Position numbers and translations under genes: made by a program. A stretch of DNA of 32,679 nucleotides from a virus. Below are positions 1 to 8,519 of the stretch, in pieces. The notes beneath the pieces were generated by a model. That model worked only from the letters and a program-made list of their open reading frames with translations. It made no database searches and was not told the origin of the DNA. Numbering within the stretch: position 1 is the stretch's first letter; the number at the start of each line of letters is the position of its first letter. The stretch spans positions 1 to 32,679 of IMG/VR virus record IMGVR_UViG_3300025729_000005; one strand, 5' to 3'.

Positions 1-705
1 ACTGACGGAGCCACTTCTTCAACTGTATCCGCAAACCAGACGGCGGGTTTCAGCGCCGTTACCTATACCGGCACAGGCTCTGCAACAACAGTTGGTCACG
101 GCCTTGGCGCAGTGCCGCAGTTTATCGCAATTAAAAGCCGTACATATGTAGAAAGTTGGGGCGTATATCCCGGTACTTCGATGGGATACGGCGGACAATA
201 TCGACTGAAGCTTAACGAGATTTCTTCCGTCGCAGCGCAGAGCGGTTTTTGGAATAACACCGACGCAACAAGCAGCGTGTTTAGTCTAGGTACAGAATTG
301 AAGGTAAACAAATCTGGCGAAGATCATGTGGCTTATTGTTGGGCAGAAGTAGAAGGCTTCAGCAAGTTTGGCAGCTACACCGGCAACGGCTCGGCAGATG
401 GCAGCTTTATCTATACGGGCTTCAGACCTGCTTGGATTATGATTAAATGTTCCAGCGTTAATAACTCATGGACGATGTACGACACCGCGCGGCAAACATT
501 TAACCCAAACGGCAAGTATCTACTCGCAGAAACCAACGGTGCCGAAGTCGCCTCGACCACCGTTGAAATTGACATTCTCTCGAACGGCTTTAAAGCGCGA
601 GACAACCAGAACAACATTAACGGCTCCGGCAGAACGTACGTCTTCATGGCATTTGCCGAACACCCCTTTGGAGGCGATGGCGTCGCCCCTGCCACGGCTC
701 GATAG
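1..705 (+). CDS. Tail fibre protein, C-terminal part (5' end outside window)
   Basis: The frame is open from base 1 with no start codon, so this is the C-terminal 234 residues of a longer protein. The GTG at 112 is only an internal codon. The sequence is rich in Gly, Thr and Ser and contains VGHGLGAVPQF, then GNGSADGSFIYTGFRPAWIM, a core repeated in marine phage fibre proteins (DUF7483-like, from memory), and ends FMAFAEHPFGGDGVAPATAR, a typical fibre terminus. It would sit on the virion surface and contact the host. It lies upstream of a tail-chaperone-like gene, a usual fibre/chaperone order. GC content is clearly higher (roughly 50-60% by eye in most lines) than in the tail genes after base 1100, suggesting exchange of the receptor-binding end. 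Confidence 0.75.
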   Translation, partial: TDGATSSTVSANQTAGFSAVTYTGTGSATTVGHGLGAVPQFIAIKSRTYVESWGVYPGTSMGYGGQYRLKLNEISSVAAQSGFWNNTDATSSVFSLGTELKVNKSGEDHVAYCWAEVEGFSKFGSYTGNGSADGSFIYTGFRPAWIMIKCSSVNNSWTMYDTARQTFNPNGKYLLAETNGAEVASTTVEIDILSNGFKARDNQNNINGSGRTYVFMAFAEHPFGGDGVAPATAR

Positions 706-714
706 GAGGAGACA

Positions 715-1281
715 ATGTGGAACTATAATGGTAAAGTAATTAAAGAAGGCCGGGCATGGACGGATGATAACGGTGTCCAGCATCCGGCCAACTGGGGTAT
801 CTGGTCTGAGGACGAGAAGGTTGCTCACGGTCTTGTCTGGGTAGATTCCCAGCCACAGCCTGACAGTCGTTTCTATTGGTGGTCCCAGAACTCTGATGGG
901 ACATACACCAGCACCCCCCGAGAACTAGAAGATCGTCTAGAAGTAGATGACGATGGCAGTCCTATCCTTGATGAGGACGGAGTTCAGATGGTAACTCTCG
1001 GTCTTAAATCTCAGTGGATTTCTCAGATCAAGCAGACTCAGGGCAGTCTTTTGTCTCAAACTGACTGGGCGTATATTCGTAAAGCAGATAATGATACAGC
1101 TATTCCATCTGATATACAGACTTATAGAGATGCTGTTCGTTCAGCAGCAGAAACTATTGAAACAAAAATTACAAACTGTTCTACAATGGATGAGTTTCAG
1201 GCATTGTTTGTAACACCTGTAGACAGTGATGGAACTCCTACTGGCAACGCACCGATCTATGACTGGCCTGAAAGTATTTAA
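715..1281 (+). CDS. Tail-fibre assembly chaperone-like protein
   Basis: 188 residues. A strong AGGAGGAG Shine-Dalgarno precedes the ATG. The N-terminal half is Trp-, Asp- and Gly-rich. The C-terminal half (about residues 100-188) has the pattern LLSQTDWAYIRKADND followed by TYRDAVRSAAETI, which resembles the phage tail-assembly chaperone domain (usually R-x-x-LLAxTDW ... YRQxLR) found just downstream of fibre genes. Such proteins help fibres fold or attach and are often not kept in the virion. The position directly after the fibre gene supports this. Base composition changes inside the gene: GC-rich up to about base 1030, AT-rich afterwards, as if a recombination junction falls between the two domains. 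Function is inferred from the C-terminal pattern and context. Confidence 0.6.
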   Translation: MWNYNGKVIKEGRAWTDDNGVQHPANWGIWSEDEKVAHGLVWVDSQPQPDSRFYWWSQNSDGTYTSTPRELEDRLEVDDDGSPILDEDGVQMVTLGLKSQWISQIKQTQGSLLSQTDWAYIRKADNDTAIPSDIQTYRDAVRSAAETIETKITNCSTMDEFQALFVTPVDSDGTPTGNAPIYDWPESI

Positions 1282-1578
1282 ATGAAATTTATACTAACAT
1301 ATATTTTAATAACTTTGTGGTTTGTATTTCCAGTATCAGCACAACAGCTCTTTTGTTTTAATGAAGATGCTCAAGATATTGAAGAGAGTATACTAAAATA
1401 TAATGAAGAATTTGTTTTTTCAGGAGTAACTACGGCAGGAACTCCCATTACTATTTATAAAGGTAAGGATACTTTTACAATTCTTTTTTTAACTAATGAA
1501 GGAAAGCTTTGTACTGGACCTACTTATATAGGAACTATAATTCCAAAATTAAAACTTAACAACGGAAAAGGTACGTAA
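1282..1578 (+). CDS. Small exported protein, unknown function
   Basis: 98 residues. The ATG follows the previous stop codon (TAA-ATG) with no good Shine-Dalgarno, so translation probably depends on coupling. The N-terminus is a clear Sec signal peptide: MKF, a hydrophobic core to about residue 17, then a VSA-QQ cleavage site near residue 20. The mature part has two Cys residues (in LFCFNED and GKLCTGP) that could form one disulphide in the periplasm. The body looks like a small mixed alpha/beta domain. I do not recognise a family. The gene is embedded in tail genes but encodes a secretory protein, so a role at the host envelope (superinfection exclusion or lysis) is possible but not shown. 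Confidence 0.6.
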   Translation: MKFILTYILITLWFVFPVSAQQLFCFNEDAQDIEESILKYNEEFVFSGVTTAGTPITIYKGKDTFTILFLTNEGKLCTGPTYIGTIIPKLKLNNGKGT

Positions 1579-1579
1579 T

Positions 1580-2509
1580 ATGGCCTCAACTTATACAACA
1601 AACATTAGGCTGACAAAACAAGGTAATGGTGATAATCCTAATACTTGGGGACAGGTTCTCAATAACGGTGTTATTAGTCTTGTTGATGATGCTGTTGCTG
1701 GCTATACCACAGTAAGTTTAGGCAGTGCTGCAACTGTTACGCTATCAGAAAACCAAGGAACAGGAGACCAATCACGATCTGCTATCCTACAATTTTCTGG
1801 ATCAATCGGGACTGCTCACACATCTATCTTTGTTTTAATTCCTAATAATTCTAAAACCTATGTAATTAAAAATGCAGTATCAACTAATGCTACAACCAAT
1901 GCTGTTATTTTACGTGTTGCTGGTAATGCCGGTACTACTGTTGCTAATGGAGGTCATGGTTATTTCTTTACTAATGGCACATCTGTTTATCAACTAGATA
2001 GTACTGGGTTAGGTCTAGGAACCGCTGCTGTACGTAATGTAGGAGTCTGTGCTACAGAAATTCCTGATACCTCTCTTGGTGATATTCGTTATGTAAAGGT
2101 ATCTGCTACAGATACCATCACTGCTGCTAAAACATTTAATGCTACAGTAGCTTATGGCGATGCAGCAATGATTAAAGTATCTAGTGCTGTAAAGTCTTTC
2201 ATTACAACTCTGACTGATGCAGCGTCTGTTGTTTCAGATGCTGATACTGGTAATATTTTTCTAGTAACACTGGGCGGTAACAGAACCTTGGCTGCACCTA
2301 GTAATATGGATGCTGGTCAATCAGGACATTACTATCTAATTCAGGATGCTACTGGTGGAAGAACAATTAGTTTTAACTCTGTATTTAAATTTGCTGGAGG
2401 AACAGTACCTACCGCAACATCTACATCAGGATCAACTGATATTCTTTTCTATACAGCAAGAAGTGCTACCACAATTGATGCGGTAATGCTTAAAAATATG
2501 ACTAGATAA
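1580..2509 (+). CDS. Tail fibre or other minor structural protein
   Basis: 309 residues, starting one base after the previous stop. The N-terminus (TTNIRLTKQGNGDNPNTWGQ, then VLNNGVISLVDDAVAGYTTV) is a pattern I associate with tail or fibre proteins of marine podoviruses. The rest is low-complexity Thr/Ala/Ser/Gly beta-type sequence with no Cys-rich or catalytic motif, ending in a domain with ATGGRTISFNSVFKF. The stop TAA overlaps the next ATG (TAATG), so it is coupled to the 722-residue tail protein. It is likely a virion surface component. The exact position (fibre versus adaptor) cannot be read from the sequence. Confidence 0.6.
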   Translation: MASTYTTNIRLTKQGNGDNPNTWGQVLNNGVISLVDDAVAGYTTVSLGSAATVTLSENQGTGDQSRSAILQFSGSIGTAHTSIFVLIPNNSKTYVIKNAVSTNATTNAVILRVAGNAGTTVANGGHGYFFTNGTSVYQLDSTGLGLGTAAVRNVGVCATEIPDTSLGDIRYVKVSATDTITAAKTFNATVAYGDAAMIKVSSAVKSFITTLTDAASVVSDADTGNIFLVTLGGNRTLAAPSNMDAGQSGHYYLIQDATGGRTISFNSVFKFAGGTVPTATSTSGSTDILFYTARSATTIDAVMLKNMTR

Positions 2510-4677
2510 TGACAAGTAAACTTGCAAAGTTTGAGTTTCAGCAAGGGTTTCATAGAGAGACCACTCAGTTTGCTGAAGGTGATAAATGGTTTGATGGCAA
2601 TCGAGTGCGTTTCCGTGCTCAGAAACCTGAGAACATGCGAGGATACACGACTAGAGTAAGCGCAGCCTTTGACGGTTCTGCTAGAGATTTAGTTACATGG
2701 CGTGATTCAGATAGAATTGCCCGTGCTATTTTTGGTACACCAGATAAACTATACGAAATGAATGGAGATCAGATATATGATATTACTCCTATTACTTCTA
2801 CTGTAACTTTAGCTGGTGTTTTTGGAACAAGTGCAGGACAAACAAGAGTATGTGTATCTGATACGGCACATGGAAGAACGGCAGGTGATTATGTATACTT
2901 TACTTCTGCTTCTGTTTTTGGTGGCAATGTTAGTCTAACAGGAAACGTCTATCCAATTGCTTCTGTTGCTAGTGCTAATGTGTATACATTTAATGTAACA
3001 TCAGCAGCAGGTGCTACGTCTGCTGCAACTGGAGACGCAACATTTAACTATTACATTCCTACTGGTGCGTCAGTAGCTACCAAAGGTCTTGGTTACTCGG
3101 CTGCTATATATAATGCAACTGCACCAACTTCAGTAGGAATCAGTAAGATTACAACAACTGGTAGTAATGCACTTGTTACAGTTTCAACTGATGCAGCGCA
3201 TGGCGGTTCGGCTGGAGACTTTGTAGTTTTTCAGCCAGCCAATACTAGCGTTACCCCTGCTACAGTAGGCGGTAACTTAATACTGTCAAAGCCGTTTATT
3301 GTAAACGCTGCTGGAACTACGGTAAGTGTTGGCGGTCCTCAGTTTCCAATTGTATCTGTAGCAAGTACGCAGATTATTGTAAGTGTTCAGACAGCAGCTA
3401 GTGCAAGTGGAGATGTAACAACTGATATTAATATGACTGCTTTGATTTATCAGCAGAGCAGCGGCAGAGGTTGGAATGTTGCATCTTCTGTAGATGCTAG
3501 TGATATTAATCTAACACTTGCTAACTGGAGTCTTGATAACTGGGGCGAAGACATTGTTGCAAATAGAAAGGGTACTAATATTTTCTATTTTGATAGTGAT
3601 GCCAGTACAACACCTTTACACGCAACAACTGTAACAACATCTCCTATCAGTGTCAACTCTATTATTGTTTCTCCTAACGATAGACATTTAGTTGCACTGG
3701 GTTGTAACTCTTACTCAGCCGCTGCTACAATTAGTGGGCCGTTTGATCCTATGCTTGTTCGTTGGTCAGATCAAGATAACAGAACAAACTGGGTTCCTTC
3801 CTTATCTACTACGGCTGGTGAAGTTGTTATTACTGATGGTACAGAAATTGTAGGGGCAGTGCGGTCTAAGAATGCTATTAATATTTGGACTGATAATTCA
3901 TTATGGACAATGAGTTATGCAGGACCGCCGTTTACTTTTAATTTTGAACAGGTTGGTTCTAATTGTGGTTTAGTAGGACAGCATGGTGCTATTGATTACA
4001 ACGGTGTTACATACTGGATGGGTAGTGATAACTTCTATTCTTTTGCTGGTCAAGTAGAAACATTGAATTGCACAGTTAGAAGATATATTTTTGAAAATAT
4101 GAATCAAGACTATACTGATAAAGTATTTGCTGGTATTAACTCTGAGTTTCAGGAAATTATCTGGCTCTATCCTTCACTTAACAGTACTGAGTGTGATAGT
4201 TATGTTATCTATTCTCCTGAAGAAGGGTACTGGGTTTATGGGGATATGATCTTTACTACCTTTGCTGATAGAGAAGTGTTTGGTAATACAATTACAACTG
4301 GTGCTACAGTTAGCAGTAACTTAGTATATGACAATGAGCCATCTGGTGTATTTACTGCAAACGGTGAAACACTTACTTCATTTGTAGAGTCAGGTGATTT
4401 TGATATTGATGATGGTAATGCTCTCATGTATATGAGCAGACTTATTCCTGATTTTGATTTAAGCGGCGGTAAAATTAAACTAAAACTTATTACTAAACAG
4501 TTTCCAGAAAGTACGGAAAAAACTACAAAAGAATTTGATGTGACAGAAACAACTCAAAAAGTTGATTTAAGGTCAAGAGGAAGGCAAGGGGTAGTAAGGG
4601 TATCTTGTGATTCAAATAATGCTAGTTGGAGATGGGGATCAATCCGACTGGCAGTCCAAGGTGATGGTGAAAGATAA
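2509..4677 (+). CDS. Tail stabilisation/hub-like protein (P22 gp10-type guess)
   Basis: 722 residues, starting in a TAATG overlap. The N-terminus has the motif WFDGNRVRFRAQKPENMRGY, shared by podovirus tail proteins of the P22 gp10 'stabilisation' kind, which plug and extend the portal/tail tube. A segment at about residues 440-520 (VGAVRSKNAINIWTDNSLWT, GPPFTFNFEQVGSNCGL, then a YWMGSDNFYSF blade-like motif) also fits these beta-propeller-like tail proteins. The middle (about 95-300) is a Thr/Ala/Ser-rich insertion with two similar blocks containing AHGRTAGDYVYF and AHGGSAGDFVVF, suggesting an internal duplication. The stop overlaps the next start as TAATG. The family assignment is by motif memory. 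Confidence 0.55.
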   Translation: MTSKLAKFEFQQGFHRETTQFAEGDKWFDGNRVRFRAQKPENMRGYTTRVSAAFDGSARDLVTWRDSDRIARAIFGTPDKLYEMNGDQIYDITPITSTVTLAGVFGTSAGQTRVCVSDTAHGRTAGDYVYFTSASVFGGNVSLTGNVYPIASVASANVYTFNVTSAAGATSAATGDATFNYYIPTGASVATKGLGYSAAIYNATAPTSVGISKITTTGSNALVTVSTDAAHGGSAGDFVVFQPANTSVTPATVGGNLILSKPFIVNAAGTTVSVGGPQFPIVSVASTQIIVSVQTAASASGDVTTDINMTALIYQQSSGRGWNVASSVDASDINLTLANWSLDNWGEDIVANRKGTNIFYFDSDASTTPLHATTVTTSPISVNSIIVSPNDRHLVALGCNSYSAAATISGPFDPMLVRWSDQDNRTNWVPSLSTTAGEVVITDGTEIVGAVRSKNAINIWTDNSLWTMSYAGPPFTFNFEQVGSNCGLVGQHGAIDYNGVTYWMGSDNFYSFAGQVETLNCTVRRYIFENMNQDYTDKVFAGINSEFQEIIWLYPSLNSTECDSYVIYSPEEGYWVYGDMIFTTFADREVFGNTITTGATVSSNLVYDNEPSGVFTANGETLTSFVESGDFDIDDGNALMYMSRLIPDFDLSGGKIKLKLITKQFPESTEKTTKEFDVTETTQKVDLRSRGRQGVVRVSCDSNNASWRWGSIRLAVQGDGER

Positions 4678-4952
4678 TGGCAAGATACCCTACTTTATTT
4701 AAAAGAAGTTATTTTAAAGACCCTATTGAAATGTATAGTAGTATTCAAAGATGGGGATCAGTTTTAGTACAAGAGCTAAACTCAAGAGATTTACAAGTTA
4801 ATAGTAAACCAGCTACAAATATTTATACTGTTGTTACAGTAACAGAAATTGGTAGACCACAGAAGGGTGACATAGCATATTCAGCAAGCACTGGTAAGTT
4901 TAAAGGATATGTTAGTTTAGGAGTAGAGACATCATGGCAAAATCTGAATTAG
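4677..4952 (+). CDS. Small virion-associated protein, unknown
   Basis: 91 residues, coupled to the upstream tail gene by a TAATG overlap. It has no signal peptide or membrane segment. A C-terminal stretch (GRPQKGDIAYSASTGKFKGY) resembles the short 'property of the object on the tail' motifs that many marine phages carry after a tail hub gene, ending in a Trp-rich strand. I cannot name a function. Location between two structural genes and tight overlap suggest a late-expressed virion or assembly protein. Confidence 0.6.
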   Translation: MARYPTLFKRSYFKDPIEMYSSIQRWGSVLVQELNSRDLQVNSKPATNIYTVVTVTEIGRPQKGDIAYSASTGKFKGYVSLGVETSWQNLN

Positions 4953-5137
4953 GAACACATTTTAGTTTAGTAAACGATAGTACGTATTTTGGTAATCTTA
5001 ATACGGGACAGTTTATTGATCCTACTCGTCATAACTTAAATGAAAAGAACCAAACATTTGGAAATATAAAGAAAATACAGTATAATAGTAATGATTACTT
5101 AGGTTCTCCTGAATCAGATTATGGACAGAATAAATGA
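4934..5137 (+). CDS. Small hypothetical protein in tail operon
   Basis: 67 residues, hydrophilic and Asn-rich, with no recognisable domain. The start overlaps the end of the upstream gene by 19 bases, and the stop overlaps the next ATG (ATGA), which argues it is translated. The nearest ribosome-site-like sequence, GGAGTAGAG, lies inside the upstream gene at a workable distance. Function unknown. Confidence 0.55.
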   Translation: MAKSELGTHFSLVNDSTYFGNLNTGQFIDPTRHNLNEKNQTFGNIKKIQYNSNDYLGSPESDYGQNK

Positions 5138-5946
5138 ACATGCCAGTAGATCAAGCTATGAAGTATAGAAACATGGCTAATACACAGCCTATGGAAGCCA
5201 TGAGAGTAGCGCAAGGTGTGCCTAACCCTATGACGGGTATGCCTAATCCAATGGCTCCTGTGCAAGCTCCTATGGCTCCTCAAGCACCTTCTGGACTGGC
5301 TGGTGTGCCTATGAATACACAGGCTCCTATCCCTGTTCCTATTCCTATGTCAGGCAGAGATATGGCAGAGATGGATGTAAAGCAGAATGTAAATGAAATT
5401 CTTACAGCTACGCTTCCTGATGGAGACTCACTAGCAGCTAAGGCACTTGAAGTTCTGACTAAAAATTCCGGTGTGGATATTACTGAAGCAGTAGAAACAC
5501 AGTATAGTTTAGCTGATACTCAAGCAGCCCAGCCGTTTATGGAAATGGCTATGATGGAAGATACTGATCCTATGGAATTTAATGCTAGGTATGGTGGTGG
5601 TATTATGGGACTGAAGGCTGGTGGAGAGTTCTCAGGTAGAGTTGAAGGAGACGGTGGTGGCATGGAAGATAATGTATACATGCCTATTGTTGAACGAGCT
5701 ATGGGACAGCAAGTAGGTACACTTGACAATCCTAAACAAGTAGGTACACTAGCAGTTAGCCCTTCTGAGTATGTAATTGATAGTCATACAATGGCAGCAC
5801 TAGGAAATGGTAATGCAGATGAAGGTGCAGATATCATGGATAATGTTGTAAAAGATATTCGTAAAGATGCTTATGGAAATACTAAACAGCCTAATGAAAT
5901 TAATGGCTTGGCTTCCTTAACATCTTCAATAAATGAGAGGACATAA
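5134..5946 (+). CDS. Conserved marine-phage virion-type protein, Pro/Met-rich N-terminus
   Basis: 270 residues, coupled to the previous gene by ATGA; a second in-frame ATG at 5140 is an alternative start. The first 70 residues are low-complexity Met/Pro/Ala/Gln. The C-terminal half has the conserved-looking blocks GGGIMGLKAGGEFSGRVEGD and VSPSEYVIDSHTMAALGNGN, a pattern I recall in many marine phage and cyanophage proteins of unknown function next to tail and injection genes. No catalytic motif is visible. It is probably a structural or scaffold-like component, inferred from position only. Confidence 0.6.
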   Translation: MNMPVDQAMKYRNMANTQPMEAMRVAQGVPNPMTGMPNPMAPVQAPMAPQAPSGLAGVPMNTQAPIPVPIPMSGRDMAEMDVKQNVNEILTATLPDGDSLAAKALEVLTKNSGVDITEAVETQYSLADTQAAQPFMEMAMMEDTDPMEFNARYGGGIMGLKAGGEFSGRVEGDGGGMEDNVYMPIVERAMGQQVGTLDNPKQVGTLAVSPSEYVIDSHTMAALGNGNADEGADIMDNVVKDIRKDAYGNTKQPNEINGLASLTSSINERT

Positions 5947-5948
5947 CG

Positions 5949-8504
5949 ATGGGTTTCCTATCTTCACTATTTGGTAGTTCTAAGAGTCAACCGCAGACTA
6001 CTGTGGTTCAACAGACACAAAAGCTACCTGAAGAGATTGCGCCAAAGGTTGCAGAAATTGCCGATGAGGCAAAACGACTTTACGATGAGCGTGTTGCTGA
6101 AGGCTATGTTCCTTATGAAGGTGCAACTATTGCTCCGTTTACTCAACAGGAACTAGATGCTCAAGCAGGTATTGAAGGTCTTGTAGGCTTATCAGCGCCT
6201 ATTCAGCAAGAAGCTCTTGGTATTATACGCCAACAGGGTGAACAGTTTACGGCTGATACTGCACAACAGTATATGAATCCTTATCAGCAAGCTGTTATTG
6301 ATATTGAAAAACGTAAAGCTCAAGAAGATTTTGAAAATAGAATCTTACCTCAGTTTGAAAAGCAAGCAGTAAGTGCTGGTGGTATGAGTGGTCTTGGTTC
6401 TAGGGCTGGTGTACAGGCTGCATTACTTGGCGAAGCTCAAGGCCAACGTCTTGGAGATATTCAATCTAAAGGCTTACAGAAAGCTTTTCTTCAGGGTCGT
6501 CAAGAATTTAATGCTCAAAAAGCTAGAGAACGAGGACAAGCTCAAGATTTAGCTAAGGCGGGGCCAGCTATGTTTGCTTCTGGTGTAGCAGAGCAGGGTG
6601 CTTTAACAGGCGTTGGCGAACAACGTAGAGGACTAGCACAGGAAGCTTTAGACGAGGCTTACTTTAGATTTCTTGAGGAGCGTGGTGAACCACAGGCTGC
6701 ATTAGCAGAGTATTCTGGTACTGTATATGCTAATCCTTTAAATAATATTCCTTCCATAAATAAACAAACTACTGCTCCGGGGCAGCAAGGTCCAAGCTCA
6801 GGGTCACAGTTACTTGGCCTTGGTCTACAGGCTGCTAGTATGTACTATGGTGGTGGCTTTGGAGGTGCAGGAATGGGCGCTGGTGTGACTAGAGCCGAGG
6901 GCGGTCGTCTTAATGAAGGTTTGTCTGGTGTGGTGCAGAGAAAGGTCGGAAGTGCTATTGGTGAGGTTCCAGTACAACCACTAACAGAAAATCCATATGG
7001 GGTTGGATTAAGTAGCGAAGATGCAAGACGCATTAGAGAGCTTGGTAAGTTAGTGTCAGACCTAAGAAACGCAAATAAACCTGAAGAAGCTGCAAGAGTT
7101 CAATCAACTATAAATAGACCCGCTACTGAAGGACCGTCAATTGTTATTGATGATCCTACAACTAGAAGCGGTCGAAGGGCTGAAGATTTACCTTTAGGTT
7201 TAAGTGTTTCAACTCCTGAAACTGGAACGGGTGGTTTACAGACTATTGAACAAGTAGACACAGCTTCATTAACTCCAGAAGAAATAAAAGTAATTAATAA
7301 TACACCTACTAAACTTAATGTACCAATTGATGATTCTGTAGACGGCGGATCGGGACAGGGTTCAAATATTATTACTAAACCTGCTACTCCTCCTCCTAAT
7401 GAAAAACCATATAATTTAGGAACAGATATTCTTAGACGACTAGCTGGTATGGATGACAGAGTTGCTAGTGAAGTTGCTGCTGCAAGAGCAGAAGATTTAA
7501 CATATAGAACAGATCGTAATAAACTTATGGCAGATCAGCGTGAAGCTGAGTCAAAAGCATTTAAGGAATTGTCTGATAGCCAGACTAAACGACTTGCTGA
7601 TGAAATGCTTAGACGTAGAGAAGAAATTACTGGTCGTGATGGCAACATAACTTTGTCTAAGGCTTTTGGTGTGGCTGCTAAATCATTCAGTGATCCTAAT
7701 TTAAGTATTGTCCAGCAACTTTCTGGTGCTATGGGTGGTATGAATGAAACAATGGTTGCTGAAAGATTGTTGCAAAGAGAACAGCTTAGTGAACTTGATA
7801 AGGAAGAGTTTGATAAAGAGACTGTTATTATTGATAGAAAACTAGAAAGAAATCTAGAGACTATGCAAAAAAATAATGCACAGGATTTATCTGTTCTTAA
7901 CCTAGACCGTGCTGGACAAAAAGAACTTGCTGCTCTCCCTGCACAGAAAAGAAAAGACATACTTGAAAATGCAGCTTCTCTTGCCAGTATTTTTGATGAT
8001 CTACTTCCTGATAGTACTAAAGCTTTTGATATTACTGCAACAAGAGAAGATTTAAGAGGCGCTATTGCACAAAAGTTTGGATTTACATTGGATAGACAAA
8101 CAGGAATAATAACAAAAAATGGTAATCCTTTACAAGGAGCCGATGCTAGAAGAATGTCTAATCTTTCAGAATATGCTATTAAAATACTAAATAATAGATA
8201 TCAAGCAAACCCAACTGCACAAGGCGCTTCTGCTGCTTATGTTGATGCACAGGAAACGGCTGAAGCAGCCAGAAAAAGAATGGACGCACTTGGTTCTGAT
8301 CCTACTGAGAAACAATTAGAAACAGCAATGTGGGGCAGTGCTGCACCTGCTGCTACAGCTACTAAACTAGTGCCTACGCCAAAAGCTATTAGCGACCTTC
8401 GTGAAACTTTAAAAGGAACACCTGCTGAAATTGAACAAAATAAAAATTTTTACATAGAGGCATTTGGCGAAGAAGCATATAAGCAAGCTATAGCAACTTT
8501 TTAA
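5949..8504 (+). CDS. Internal virion / DNA-injection-type protein
   Basis: 851 residues, starting two bases after the previous stop. The first 270 residues are helical and Gln/Ala/Glu-rich (PYQQAVIDIEKRKAQEDFEN, then SRAGVQAALLGEAQG), typical of the ejected internal proteins of podoviruses. Residues about 280-330 are a Gly-rich linker (YYGGGFGGAGMGAG), then a disordered Pro/Thr region to about 490, then a long charged coiled-coil-like region (about 500-660). It is followed directly by the even larger 1401-residue protein, the usual pairing of two ejection proteins. No enzymatic motif was recognised. The role is inferred from architecture and order. Confidence 0.6.
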   Translation: MGFLSSLFGSSKSQPQTTVVQQTQKLPEEIAPKVAEIADEAKRLYDERVAEGYVPYEGATIAPFTQQELDAQAGIEGLVGLSAPIQQEALGIIRQQGEQFTADTAQQYMNPYQQAVIDIEKRKAQEDFENRILPQFEKQAVSAGGMSGLGSRAGVQAALLGEAQGQRLGDIQSKGLQKAFLQGRQEFNAQKARERGQAQDLAKAGPAMFASGVAEQGALTGVGEQRRGLAQEALDEAYFRFLEERGEPQAALAEYSGTVYANPLNNIPSINKQTTAPGQQGPSSGSQLLGLGLQAASMYYGGGFGGAGMGAGVTRAEGGRLNEGLSGVVQRKVGSAIGEVPVQPLTENPYGVGLSSEDARRIRELGKLVSDLRNANKPEEAARVQSTINRPATEGPSIVIDDPTTRSGRRAEDLPLGLSVSTPETGTGGLQTIEQVDTASLTPEEIKVINNTPTKLNVPIDDSVDGGSGQGSNIITKPATPPPNEKPYNLGTDILRRLAGMDDRVASEVAAARAEDLTYRTDRNKLMADQREAESKAFKELSDSQTKRLADEMLRRREEITGRDGNITLSKAFGVAAKSFSDPNLSIVQQLSGAMGGMNETMVAERLLQREQLSELDKEEFDKETVIIDRKLERNLETMQKNNAQDLSVLNLDRAGQKELAALPAQKRKDILENAASLASIFDDLLPDSTKAFDITATREDLRGAIAQKFGFTLDRQTGIITKNGNPLQGADARRMSNLSEYAIKILNNRYQANPTAQGASAAYVDAQETAEAARKRMDALGSDPTEKQLETAMWGSAAPAATATKLVPTPKAISDLRETLKGTPAEIEQNKNFYIEAFGEEAYKQAIATF

Positions 8505-8519
8505 TAAAGGAAATGTATA

